Positions 21,664 through 30,600 of a stretch of DNA of 64,000 bases are shown here, one piece after another (position 1 is the first letter of the stretch; every line of letters starts with the position of its first letter). The position numbers and the translations under genes are program-made. Below the pieces are notes generated by a model that was given only the letters and a program-made list of their open reading frames with translations, was not told where the DNA came from and did not search any database. The DNA comes from Lithodes maja (Eukaryota > Arthropoda > Malacostraca > Decapoda > Lithodidae): NCBI GenBank assembly GCA_037953745.1, contig JBAKBP010013205.1, positions 1 to 64,000 of the forward strand. The letters run 5' to 3'.

Positions 21664-21970
21664 TTCATGTTTTTAGTTTCCTCCCTAGACCTCCATCAAG
21701 CTTAGAAAAACACCCCCTAGACCCCCTTTCAAGATGAATTTGTACATTTTTCGGTAGAAAAATATCCCGGCCGAAGGCCGGTCCCTCTTAAAATTGCAAG
21801 CTCGCTATCGCTCGCCAGGAAATAATAGACACCTATATGGTACGAAAGGTCTTAAAATTGACAACAAAATGGTGAGAAAGGTGTTAAAATCGCCAAACTA
21901 ATGGGGCGAACATCTTATGATCTCAAAACTAGTGGGGCTAAACATTAGGGAGAAGGGAGTCCAGAAAAAC
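21664..21970. repeat. Dispersed noncoding repeat R, copy 1
   Basis: Starts TTTTTAGTTTCCTCCCTAGA and CTCCATCAAGCTT, then AAAATRTCCCRGCCGAAGGC and a closing GGAGAAGGGRGTCCAGAAAAA. A diverged copy lies at 26746-27060 in the same orientation, and partial copies at 27184-27300 and around the piggyBac-type element at 27842. No coding frame. Nature unknown; possibly the ends of another nonautonomous element. Confidence 0.65.
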
Positions 21971-21986
21971 AGTCTGCCTCCCCTTA

Positions 21987-21989
<3 letters not shown>

Positions 21990-22079
<90 letters not shown>

Positions 22080-22080
22080 A
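21990..22080. repeat. (GA)n microsatellite
   Basis: About 90 bp of almost pure GA. Confidence 0.97.
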
Positions 22081-22586
22081 AGTTAGTTAGTTTAGAATAT
22101 ACACATAGCGGTAGGAAGGATTTGTGGTAGTTAAAAGGGTGGGTAATTGAGATAGTTTGAAACCTTATCATTGCTAGAGAGGTCCTTCCTAATCTGAATA
22201 AAATCGTCTATAGTGAGAAAAATCGGCCATATATTTCATTTGAAAATAAGAAAATGGGAGTCTGCAGAAAGCCGATTGGCCCAAACAAGGCAGATCCCTC
22301 TATTATAGTGTCATATTATCCAAACACCGGAGTGCTATTTTATTTTGGATCTTGTAGAAAGGGAGTACAAAGGAGTACAAAGGAGTACAAAGGAAATCAA
22401 GCAACAACAGATCTAGTGACCCTTCTAGGCTGCTTGTCCTCCAAAACACTGAGGATCAAGTGTCCAAACAGTGGTTTAGAGTGGGTAAGGGAACATTGGA
22501 AAGGGAACTACTGCCCTGCCACTAACGTGGCAGGACTAGGAAGTTAGTAGGGGACATATGGGTTAGTAACTGAGGGGAGGATAAAG

Positions 22587-23972
22587 TTATTCATTTACAA
22601 ACGCAGTCAGTCGCGGGTTTGATGCGAGATATTTGTCTAGGCGGAATTTAAATGAATCAACGGTGCTGCAGTCTATAACGTTTCGGGGAAGCCCATTCCA
22701 CAAGTTGACAACTCGATTGAAGAAGAAATTCTTAGATTCGTGCGAGTTAAAAGATTTACCAATAATTTTGCAACCGTTTCCCCGTGTGTAATTAGATTGG
22801 TCGATAGTGAAGTACTTACTACAGTTCATATTGTCGATGCCTTTGATGATTTTGAACACTTGAATTAAGTCGCCTCTTAATCTGCGCTGGGTTAAAGGAA
22901 ATAGATTTAATTCTCTAAGACGCTCTTCGTATGGTTTGTTCTTTAGGCTAGGTATCATTTTGGTAACTCTACGTTGAACTCGTTCTAGCTTGTTTATATC
23001 TTTTTGGTAATAAGGGCACCAGGATTGAACGCAGTATTCCAGAAGAGGGCGGACTAAGGAATTGTAAAGGGTTAGGATAACTTCTTTGGATTTATGCTCA
23101 AATGACCTGCCTATAAAGCCAATTATTTTGTTTGCCTTCTTAACAACTTCTGAACATTGTTGACTCGGTTTTAGGTTACTCGATATTGTTACTCCCAGAT
23201 CAGTTTCTCTGTTTACATTCTTAAGCTGAGTGCCATTCATCGAATAGTTTGCTTTCTCATTTAGGTATCCGACATGTAGTACTTTACATTTATCCGCATT
23301 GAAACTCATTTGCCAAATTTGGGCCCAACATGACAATTTATCTAGATTGTGTTGCATATCGTCAACTTGTTCTTTTGAGAGTACGCTATTTGCAATTTTT
23401 GTATCGTCAGCAAATTTTGAGATTGTGCAGGTGAGACCCTCATCTATGTCGTTGATGTAAATTAGAAAGAGAATTGGTCCTAGTACCGATCCCTGGGGTA
23501 CCCCGCTACTTACATTGGTCCATTTAGATGCCTTACCGTTTATGACTACTCTTTGCTTTCTGTTGTTGAGCCAATTTTCTATCCATTTCAACACACCGTC
23601 TTGTATTCCATGCGCTTTTAGTTTTAGCAGTAAACGTTTGTGGGGAACTTTGTCAAAGGCCTTTTGAAAATCAAGGTATATAATATCTACAGCTTTACTC
23701 TCATCGTAGAGGTTGAGGATATCGTGGAAGAAGTCTAAGAGGTTTGTTAAACAGGAACGTTTTTTACGAAAGCCGTGTTGAGTATCTTTAAGTATGTTAT
23801 TTTCCTCTAAGTGATTTACGAGTCTGTCTCGTATGACCGTTTCTAGCATTTTACATACAACTGAGGTTAAGCTAATTGGACGATAGTTACTGGGTAGGGA
23901 TTTGCTGCCTTTTTTGAATATCGGTGTTACGTTGGCTAGCTTCCACTGATCAGGCATAGTTCCAGACTGCAA
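22587..23972 (-). pseudogene. CR1-B ORF2, reverse transcriptase part
   Basis: 461-codon frame with RT motifs QWKLANVTPIFKKGSK, NYRPISLTS, IIYLDFQKAFDKVPH, SGVPQGSVLGPILF and SKFADDTKI, then thumb and C-terminal blocks (WCPYYQKDINKLERVQRR, LWNGLPRNVIDCS) to the stop at 22587. It is the continuation of the endonuclease frame at 24016-25527. A deletion of a few bases around 24028 shifts the frame just after the TPGPD block. All RT catalytic residues are present, so the copy is one small lesion away from an open ORF2. Confidence 0.88.
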
Positions 23973-24015
23973 GGATTTATTGAATAGTAATGTCAGTGGT
24001 TTGGAGAGCTCATTC

Positions 24016-25527
24016 TTAGCTTCCTTTAGAGATTGTATCAGGTCCTGGCGTTTTATTTACTTTGAGTTTATCTAAACAATTCAATACTTCTCTCTCTGTA
24101 ACGGTGATATTGCTTAGAACATCTGAATTATCAATCTGAATCGGCGATGGTGTAGGGATATCACTGAGGTCTTCGGTTGTAAAAACTGATGCAAAGAAGG
24201 TATTGAGGGCATTACTCATTTGTACTTCGTCTTTGGTGTATTCTCCTTTTTCATCGACTAACGGTCCAACAGTTGAAGTAACTACTTTTTTCTTTCTGAT
24301 ATAACTATAGAATTCTTTCGGGTTTGTTTTACTTTGATTCGCAATATGTAACTCTAAGGTCTTTTTACTTTGCTTAATTAACTTTTTGGCTTTGCGTCGT
24401 AGCTCTACAAATTTCACCCGTTCTTCGTCATTTTGTGAGGATTTTAATCTATCATTAGCAAATTTTTTAGCAAGCAGGCAGTTTGAAATATCTTTATTCC
24501 ACCATTTGGGCTTATTATTATGGCCTGGACGCCGTATTTTCGATGGTATGCAGTCTTGCACTGCTTTTAGGTAAGTGGTTTCGAATAACTTCCAAGATGT
24601 ATTTATGTCGTTATTGTTAATTAAAAAGCTCCAGTCAGTTTCTTTAAACATAGCTCTAAGTTTATGGAAGTTTGCTTTCTTGAAATTAGGGACTTTTTCG
24701 ATGCTACTATTTGGTTCGTTACTAGTAAACTTTAAAGTGAAAGTTATCGTACGATGGTCGCTGTTACTGAATTCATCACCAACATTCAAATTCTCTATCA
24801 ATTCTTCTTTTGTTGCAAGTACAATGTCAAGAACGTTATTACCACGGGTCGGCGTTCGAACAAATTGATAAAGCGAACTCTCTTGCAAGTTCGTATACAA
24901 GTCATGTCCGGAGTGTGAAGTAAGAGTATCGCCCCACTTGGTCACAGGTAAATTAAAGTCGCCAAAAATTACGGTATCTTGTGAGTTACTTACATCTGCA
25001 ATTTGTTCGTAAATTTCTCGGTCAGTTTGCACTGATTGAGCTGGAGGTCTGTATATTAACGCAAGTATTATTTTTGTACCTTTATTATTCTTTATTAGCA
25101 CAAAAGATGTGTCGACGTTCACAATTTGAGGTTTTGACACGAGGGTCGGGTTAAGACTTTCTTTGATATAAAATAAAACGCCACCTCCATTTTTATTTAT
25201 TCGGCTGTTCTCAAACATTACATAACCGGGAAGTGAATACTCTGCTAAAAAGTCTCTATCTTCTGTATTGAGCCAAGATTCTGTTATGCCAATCACATCA
25301 TAATTTTCTGTAAACACTAGTTCCTCTAAATCTGAAAATTTATTGCGTATGCTACGAGCGTTTGCATAGAAAACCTTTAAAGTTGCGGTTTTAGAACTCG
25401 CATTACGTTCTTTCATCGAATTATTGGTTCTGGTCGGGTCTACATTTACATTCATGGCTGTCCTCGGTCCTCGGTCGTTATCCCTGACGGTTTTGAATTT
25501 GGGTCGTGTTGGTGGAGATTTATCCAA
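24016..25527 (-). pseudogene. CR1-B ORF2, apurinic-type endonuclease part
   Basis: 503-codon frame starting upstream of an APE-type endonuclease: FYANARSIRNKFSDLEEL (N), IGITESWL (E), ALIYRPP, TVIFGDFNLPVTKWG (D-N) and NSDHRTITF (SDH) are all present. The connector to RT follows (KPKWWNKDI, FYSYIRKKK, FFASVFTTEDLSD) to KTPGPD. The endonuclease nicks target DNA for target-primed reverse transcription. The frame ends at 24016 because of the small deletion near 24028. Frame also differs from ORF1, as usual for separate ORFs. Confidence 0.88.
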
Positions 25528-25553
25528 ATTCGCGGTTCTTGACGGATTAGTAT

Positions 25554-26456
25554 TTAATTCCTTTGTAGGTTGCCGTCCTCGCTGTCTTCGGTCCTCCTTC
25601 CTGGTTGTCCTGTGCTGAGTCGATTTCTTCTCCGAAAATCCTTCACCGCATCGTTGAGAAGACGCCCAAAACGTGCTGCTCCCACCTGGTTCAGATGAAC
25701 TCCATCGTCCGAAAACAAATAGTCATCGTAGTAGAAATTGTCCCAGGTGTCGACGAATCCCACGTTCTCCTTCCTGCAGAGGTTTGCTAGACAACGATTT
25801 GTGCTGGTGGCTATGTTGTAAAATCGGCTCTCTACACCGAGCCGGGGGACGATTCCTGAGACGATGATCCTTGATGACTTCTCCTTAAACGACTTGATCA
25901 GCTGCTGGTACTTTAAAAGCAAATCTTCCGACCGGGTTCGCTGCACATCGTTGGATCCAACGTGGATGACGTACATTGTATTAGCAGGGGCCAGCTTTGA
26001 TACTTCGTCAACTGCTGCAACTACGTCATCCACACCACCACCAGGGATACAAAAACGCTTCCTGGTCTTAGGTGCCCTGGCGCAAAACTCTGTGAGCTGA
26101 CCACGTATCATCGAGTCTCCCACGAGCCGGACTTCTTCTATTTCCTCTTCGTCATCTGAGTCTGCGAGTATCTGGAAACGGTTTTGACACTCGGTAATCG
26201 GTATGTGTTTCCTGGTCTTGGGGCAAACGTTGTTCCTCACGACACGGAAGTTGTCTTGAGGGGGAAGAGAGTCACTATTTGTATCTTGAGTATCGGATAC
26301 ATCAGCTGAAGTGGCTACTGTAGGCGTTGAATTGTTGGCAGTTGACGTTGGGGCGTTGGTGGCTGCTGGAGTTGCGGTGACAATTGAAGTTTGTGGTACT
26401 CCAACGTTGAGTGTTACTGGGTTGGGTGTGAGAGGGATCTGCCTTGTGTGGGCCAA
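25554..26456 (-). CDS. CR1-B ORF1 with SGNH/GDSL esterase domain (5' incomplete)
   Basis: 300-codon frame. The N-terminal ~90 residues are low complexity (T, A, S, P, then acidic DSDDEEEIEE). Residues about 108-275 form an SGNH hydrolase: VRLVGDSMIRG (block I, catalytic Ser), GGGVDDV (Gly block), YVIHVGSNDVQR (GxND block) and LFSDDGVHLNQVG (D..H block). Esterase-type ORF1 is known for a subset of CR1 elements and is thought to aid RNP or membrane interaction; its exact role is unsettled. No ATG occurs before the domain: the open frame begins inside an inverted CR1 tail, so the true N-terminus is missing or joined to foreign sequence. Confidence 0.85.
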   Translation of the reverse strand: MAHTRQIPLTPNPVTLNVGVPQTSIVTATPAATNAPTSTANNSTPTVATSADVSDTQDTNSDSLPPQDNFRVVRNNVCPKTRKHIPITECQNRFQILADSDDEEEIEEVRLVGDSMIRGQLTEFCARAPKTRKRFCIPGGGVDDVVAAVDEVSKLAPANTMYVIHVGSNDVQRTRSEDLLLKYQQLIKSFKEKSSRIIVSGIVPRLGVESRFYNIATSTNRCLANLCRKENVGFVDTWDNFYYDDYLFSDDGVHLNQVGAARFGRLLNDAVKDFRRRNRLSTGQPGRRTEDSEDGNLQRN

Positions 26457-26529
26457 TCAATCGGCTTTCTACAGACTCGCATGTTCTTATGTTCCTAGAA
26501 TATGATGGAAAGGACGTCCCTGGTATTGT

Positions 26530-26670
26530 AGATAGATAGATTAGATAGATAGATTAGATAGATAGATAGATAGATTAGATAGATAGATAGATTAGATAGA
26601 TAGATAGATTAGATAGATAGATAGATTAGATAGATAGATAGACATATAGATAGATAGATAGATTAGATAG
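26530..26670. repeat. (GATA)n/(TAGATAGATTAGA) microsatellite
   Basis: About 140 bp of GATA repeats with regular GATT interruptions; possibly grown from a (TAGA)n LINE tail. Confidence 0.95.
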
Positions 26671-26675
26671 GAAGT

Positions 26676-26745
26676 AACATAAGAAAATGGGAGTCTGCAG
26701 AAAGCCGATTGGCCCACACAAGGCAGATCCCTCACATTTAGAGGT
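26676..26745 (+). repeat. Isolated CR1 3'-tail fragment
   Basis: ACATAAGAAAATGGGAGTCT, then CTGCAGAAAGCCGATTGGCC and AGGCAGATCCCT, the same module as at 7971 and 22246, without any coding part. Confidence 0.75.
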
Positions 26746-27060
26746 TTTTAGTTTGCTCCCTAAACCTCCATCAAGCTTTAAAAAAGTGGCCCCCAGAAAA
26801 CCCTTTTCGATATAAATGTGTACATTTTTCGATAAGAAAATGTCCCAGCCGAAGGCTGATTCCTCCTAAATTCCAGGCTAGCTATCGCTCTGCAGGAAAA
26901 TATAGACACCTAAATGGCATGAGAAGTGTCTAATTTACAGAAATGGAGCGAAATGTTGTAAAATCGCCAAATTAATGGGGCAAACGTCTTCAAATCTCAA
27001 AGCATGTGGGAGAAGGGGGTCCAGAAAAAAAACTCTTAAGTGAAAATCTCCCCTTAACTA
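26746..27060. repeat. Dispersed noncoding repeat R, copy 2
   Basis: Same order of blocks as 21664-21970 with many substitutions (TTTGCTCCCTAAACCTCCAT; CCCAGCCGAAGGCTGAT; GGAGAAGGGGGTCCAG). Partial R-like blocks repeat at 27184-27300. Sequence 27301-27479 has nothing recognised. Confidence 0.6.
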
Positions 27061-27479
27061 TAGTGTGTTCATTTTCAGATTACGGTAATTTTGTCGTGTC
27101 TTCATCTTGATTATGCTACTTGGCTACTGCGAAAATGTTGTACCTAAATATGAGCGATTTTTGCATGAATTCATTATTTTTCTAGTTTCCTCCCTAGACC
27201 TTCATCATTTTTGCATGTACAGTATTCATTATTTTTCTAGTTTCCTCCCTAGACCTCCATCATTTTTCTAGTTTCCTCCCTAGACCTTCATCAAATTTAA
27301 AAAAAACATCCATTAGATCTAACTCCCTACACACTATAGTCTATTCGCTGTAAGTAGGCGATAAATCATGACCTCTAACCTCTTACCCATAGCTTACTCT
27401 GACTGTTCCTTTTACTTATATATCTTCTAGATCTCAAGTGACGGCGTCTTTTCCGTGGATTGACCTCCCTACTGCCAAC

Positions 27480-27765
27480 CGAAGTTGGCAGATTGGGAGC
27501 CAAAGCGTCAAATTTTTCCCTTGCCCCTCAACTTTCCCTTCATAATTGCTGAGGGGCACAGGGCCTTGGGTGGGGTTTTGGTTTCCCGGGCATTTCCGCA
27601 CCCTCCTCAGCTCCCTGCCTTGGAGTGGCTTCGGTCACCCGGGCTTTGTTAGTGGTAAGCAGGAAGGGTTTTGTGGGGGTGCTCGTTTATGGCCTTGGCC
27701 TTGCTCGAGACCTTGGGGCTGTTCGGCCAGACAGCCTGGGGAACAACAACAACAACAACAACAAT
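27480..27765 (+). repeat. Possible short retroposon with (AAC)n tail
   Basis: GC-rich sequence ending in (AAC)n at 27739-27762. The composition jump relative to flanks and the simple 3' tail suggest a SINE or a short LINE end. No convincing A/B box or target duplication. Confidence 0.35.
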
Positions 27766-27841
27766 AGATAGACCAAACAACAAACAGTACCCTCTTAAGG
27801 GGAGGTATTTAGTTGATTCCCTAGACTTCCATCAAGCTTAA

Positions 27842-29842
27842 CCCTCCGACCCCGGCTAGGGAATATCGTGACTGTACTTTGTGTCCGGGGGTTTTCAGGA
27901 ATTTTGGTCCCTGTTGATTCACATGTTACTCCTGAAATACATTACACAAAGTTATAAAAAAAACAGAAAAATGTAGCACAAACCTTCATGTGTAGAATGC
28001 CGTTGAGTAGAGGTCTCTAGCCCAAGTGATTGCATAATGGTGAGCGCGGGAAGTGGAGTGATTTTTATGCGTGAAAATCATCCCGCGTTCGGATGCGTCG
28101 CCTTTGCCCAGGCCCCGGCTCGGCTAACCTACTGTTTTCTTAGCCACTCGTCGCGCAAAACCTTTTACCTCCCGGAGGCGATTTTATGTATTGATAGTGA
28201 TGTTATTATAGTTATTTGGAGTCCAATTATATAAAATATGTTTATTAGGCTATGATTGTAACAAATATTTCACATTTTCACTCGATACCGTAGTTTTTAT
28301 GAGTAATTGAGGTAGGTTATTGTTATATTAGGCACTGATTATTCGTTATCACAGGTGTTTATTATACTTTGGCCATCTAATATTATGTCATGTGTCACTT
28401 TCACTTAGTTATATGCTTTGTAAACGTTTTATATACAATTTATTGTGTCTTTTTTCACTTATTTATATATGTTTTCATAATACATGATTTTTTTATCACA
28501 ATACACCTGTACATTGTTTTATTTCCACTTGTTGCCTATATACATACATATTGTCAGTCTTTGGTACTTTCACTATGATTATTAGTTAGTACTCCTGCTT
28601 GCTGTGGTATTCAGCAAAGCACGGTATAGTACATAGTGACACCTGGCACTCCACACACTGCATGGTGGTCTTTTTGTGCTTCCTCGGCCTCACCTGGCTG
28701 TTCCAGCAGACATGGCACCGCCTTCTGCTAATGGTGACTCCATCTCGTTCCAGAGGCAGGTAACAGAGCTTGTGCACATTTAGATACTGTGCACACTGCA
28801 GGCGGTCCTGAACGGGGCGCCCAGGTTGTGCCACTGCCCTCTGTGGAGCTAGAGCGGGGGCAGCACGCCCACGAACTTTGGCGGCGCGCACCCTAGGGCG
28901 GCCAGGAGCGCGACGGCGCCCAGGCCCAGCCCGGCGGCCAGCCCGGCGGCCAGGGCGGCCAGGAGCACGACGGCCCTGGGCAAAGCGTCTGGGTTGAGGG
29001 TCGTCGATGTCCATAAAGTCGTCGTCATCGTCGTTGTCGTCAGAGCCGTCATCTTGCCCTGACGGTGGACCCAGGTAATCATGGCCAGAGTCATCTGTGA
29101 GGTGCCCTTCTTCTTCAGAGCCCCCCTCATAATCTCGCGGGGAACGAATGATGCGTGGGCGGCGTGTAGGTCGGCGAGGTGGGGAAGGAGTGGGTAAATA
29201 GGCCGAAAGTGGGGGGTCCTCAACCCTAGGGAGTGCTGGTGGTGGTGGGGAAGAATGGCGGGAGCCTGGGGCAACTTGGGTGGCGTGGGTAGATAAGGAA
29301 GACAATGGCGGGTCAACCTCAGCCTCCCGCTCAGCCTCACTATCATCACTTTCATCGTCATGGTCAAATCCACTAAAAAAGGCGTATCTTTCATGGATTT
29401 CGTCTAGATCGTCAAAATCTTCACTATAGTGAGACTGATAAGACTCGGAGCTATCACTACCCAACTCATCAACACTATTTTGGCCTTCACCACGTTCATA
29501 ACTCCTCAAAGCTATCTCAATACCTCCGGGAGTCAACGCATCTTGTACGTGCCTTTGCGTTAGGGCGCGACGAACATGGGCAGGCGTCGAAGGGAGCGTA
29601 GAATCGGACACAAGGGAATAACTTTTTGGGCTAGTATCCATGTTGGCGGCAGGGTAGAGACTGTTTTGGTGGCGTACATGCTGTCTGGTGGCGTCGCCTA
29701 GCGACGCCTGGTGACCACGGAGCGAAATTTTTACGCGCGCCATTCGAAAGCACACACGCAAGCAATGGTACAGTGTTGTACCACCCGGGTTCCTCGGGCC
29801 AAAAAAAAATGGTACACACGTGTACCACCCGGGGTCTAAGGG
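27842..29842 (-). mobile_element. piggyBac-type element with internally deleted transposase
   Basis: 2001 bp flanked by TTAA at 27838-27841 and 29843-29846. Ends are inverted and start CCC: left CCCTCCGACCCCGG, right read inward CCCTTAGACCCCGG (12 of 14 match). A subterminal GGTACAC motif is repeated near the right end. The target is repeat R: the R blocks CCATCAAGCTTA and CCCCCTAG lie on either side. It carries one minus-strand ORF (28586-29743) with piggyBac N- and C-terminal features but no DDD core. Confidence 0.85.
28586..29743 (-). CDS. piggyBac-derived protein: acidic N-terminus, AT-hook-like middle, C-terminal Cys-rich domain
   Basis: 385 codons from ATG 29743 (MARVKISLRG); a second ATG at 29641 (MDTSPKSY) is also possible. 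The N-terminal half is acidic and Ser/Pro-rich (DSSESYQSHYSEDFDDLDE, DDNDDDDDFMDIDDPQ), as in piggyBac transposases. A very basic Gly/Arg/Pro block follows (RAPGRPGRRAGRRAGPGRRR), resembling AT-hooks. The end is a typical piggyBac cysteine-rich domain: RRRCHVC, MQCVEC, LCTIPCFAEYHSKQEY, with Cys pairs and a His for zinc. The ~350-residue catalytic core with its three Asp residues is absent, yet no stop interrupts the frame. It may bind element ends without cutting, as a repressor or a leftover (inference). Confidence 0.8.
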   Translation of the reverse strand: MARVKISLRGHQASLGDATRQHVRHQNSLYPAANMDTSPKSYSLVSDSTLPSTPAHVRRALTQRHVQDALTPGGIEIALRSYERGEGQNSVDELGSDSSESYQSHYSEDFDDLDEIHERYAFFSGFDHDDESDDSEAEREAEVDPPLSSLSTHATQVAPGSRHSSPPPPALPRVEDPPLSAYLPTPSPPRRPTRRPRIIRSPRDYEGGSEEEGHLTDDSGHDYLGPPSGQDDGSDDNDDDDDFMDIDDPQPRRFAQGRRAPGRPGRRAGRRAGPGRRRAPGRPRVRAAKVRGRAAPALAPQRAVAQPGRPVQDRLQCAQYLNVHKLCYLPLERDGVTISRRRCHVCWNSQVRPRKHKKTTMQCVECQVSLCTIPCFAEYHSKQEY

Positions 29843-29860
29843 TTAAAATTACTCCCCCTA

Positions 29861-30600
29861 GTGCGTCGTAGCTCTACAAATTTCAGCGTTCTTCGTCATT
29901 TTGTGAGGATTTTAATCTATCATTAGCAAATTTTTTAGCAAGCAGGCAGTTTGAAATATCTTTATTCCACCATTTGGGCTTATTATTATGGCCTGGACGC
30001 CGAGTTTTCGATGGTATGCAGTCTTGCACTGCTTTTAGGTAAGTGGCTTCGAATAACTTCCAAGATGTATTTATGTCGTTATTGTGAATTAAAAAGCTCC
30101 AGTCAGTTTCTTTAAACATAGCTCTAAGTTTAGGAAAGTTTGCTTTCTTGAAATTAGGGACTTTTTCGATGCTACTATTTGGTTCGTTACTAGTAAAGTT
30201 TAAAGTGAAAGTTATCGTATGATGGTCGCTGTTACTGAATTCATCACCAACATTCAAATTCTCTATTAATTCTTCTTTTGTTGCAAGTACAATGTCAAGA
30301 ACGTTATTACCACGGGTCGGCGTTCCAACAAATTGATAAAGCGAACTCTCTTGCAAGTTCGTATACAAGTCATGTCCGGAGTGTGAAGTAAGAGTATCGC
30401 CCCACTTGGTCACAGGTAAATTAAAGTCACCAAAAATTACGGTATCTTGTGAGTTACTTACATCTGCAATTTGTTCGTAAATTTCTCGGTCAGTTTGCAC
30501 TGATTGAGCTGGAGGTCTGTATATTAATGCAAGTATTATTTTGGTACCTTTATTATTCTTTATTAGCACAAAAGATGCGTCGACGTTCACAATTTGAGGA
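29861..30600 (-). pseudogene. CR1-B endonuclease fragment
   Basis: About 740 bp nearly identical to 24398-25130. Minus-strand reading includes IVNVDASFVLIKNNKG, TVIFGDFNLPVTKWG and NSDHHTITF through to the DRLKSSQNDEER segment. Both ends are abrupt: left, it joins repeat R two bases after CCCCCTAG; right, it joins GC-rich sequence at 30600. The first endonuclease blocks are missing. Confidence 0.85.

Larger units (their letters stand above)
22240..26500 (-). mobile_element. Nearly full-length CR1 LINE, family B
   Basis: Minus-strand element with ORF1 (25554-26456), ORF2 endonuclease (24016-25527) and RT (22587-23972), then a 3' UTR with GGAGTACAAA repeats and a CR1-type tail at 22240-22300. 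At the 5' end (26418-26500) lies a copy of the CR1 tail in the inverse orientation, and ORF1 opens inside it without an ATG, so the 5' end is probably a junction rather than the true start. Fragments of the same family are at 6116-6461 and 29861-30600. Confidence 0.87.

Noticed and set aside
26530..26670. CRISPR-like regular repeat
   Set aside because: Plain GATA microsatellite in eukaryotic DNA without unique spacers.
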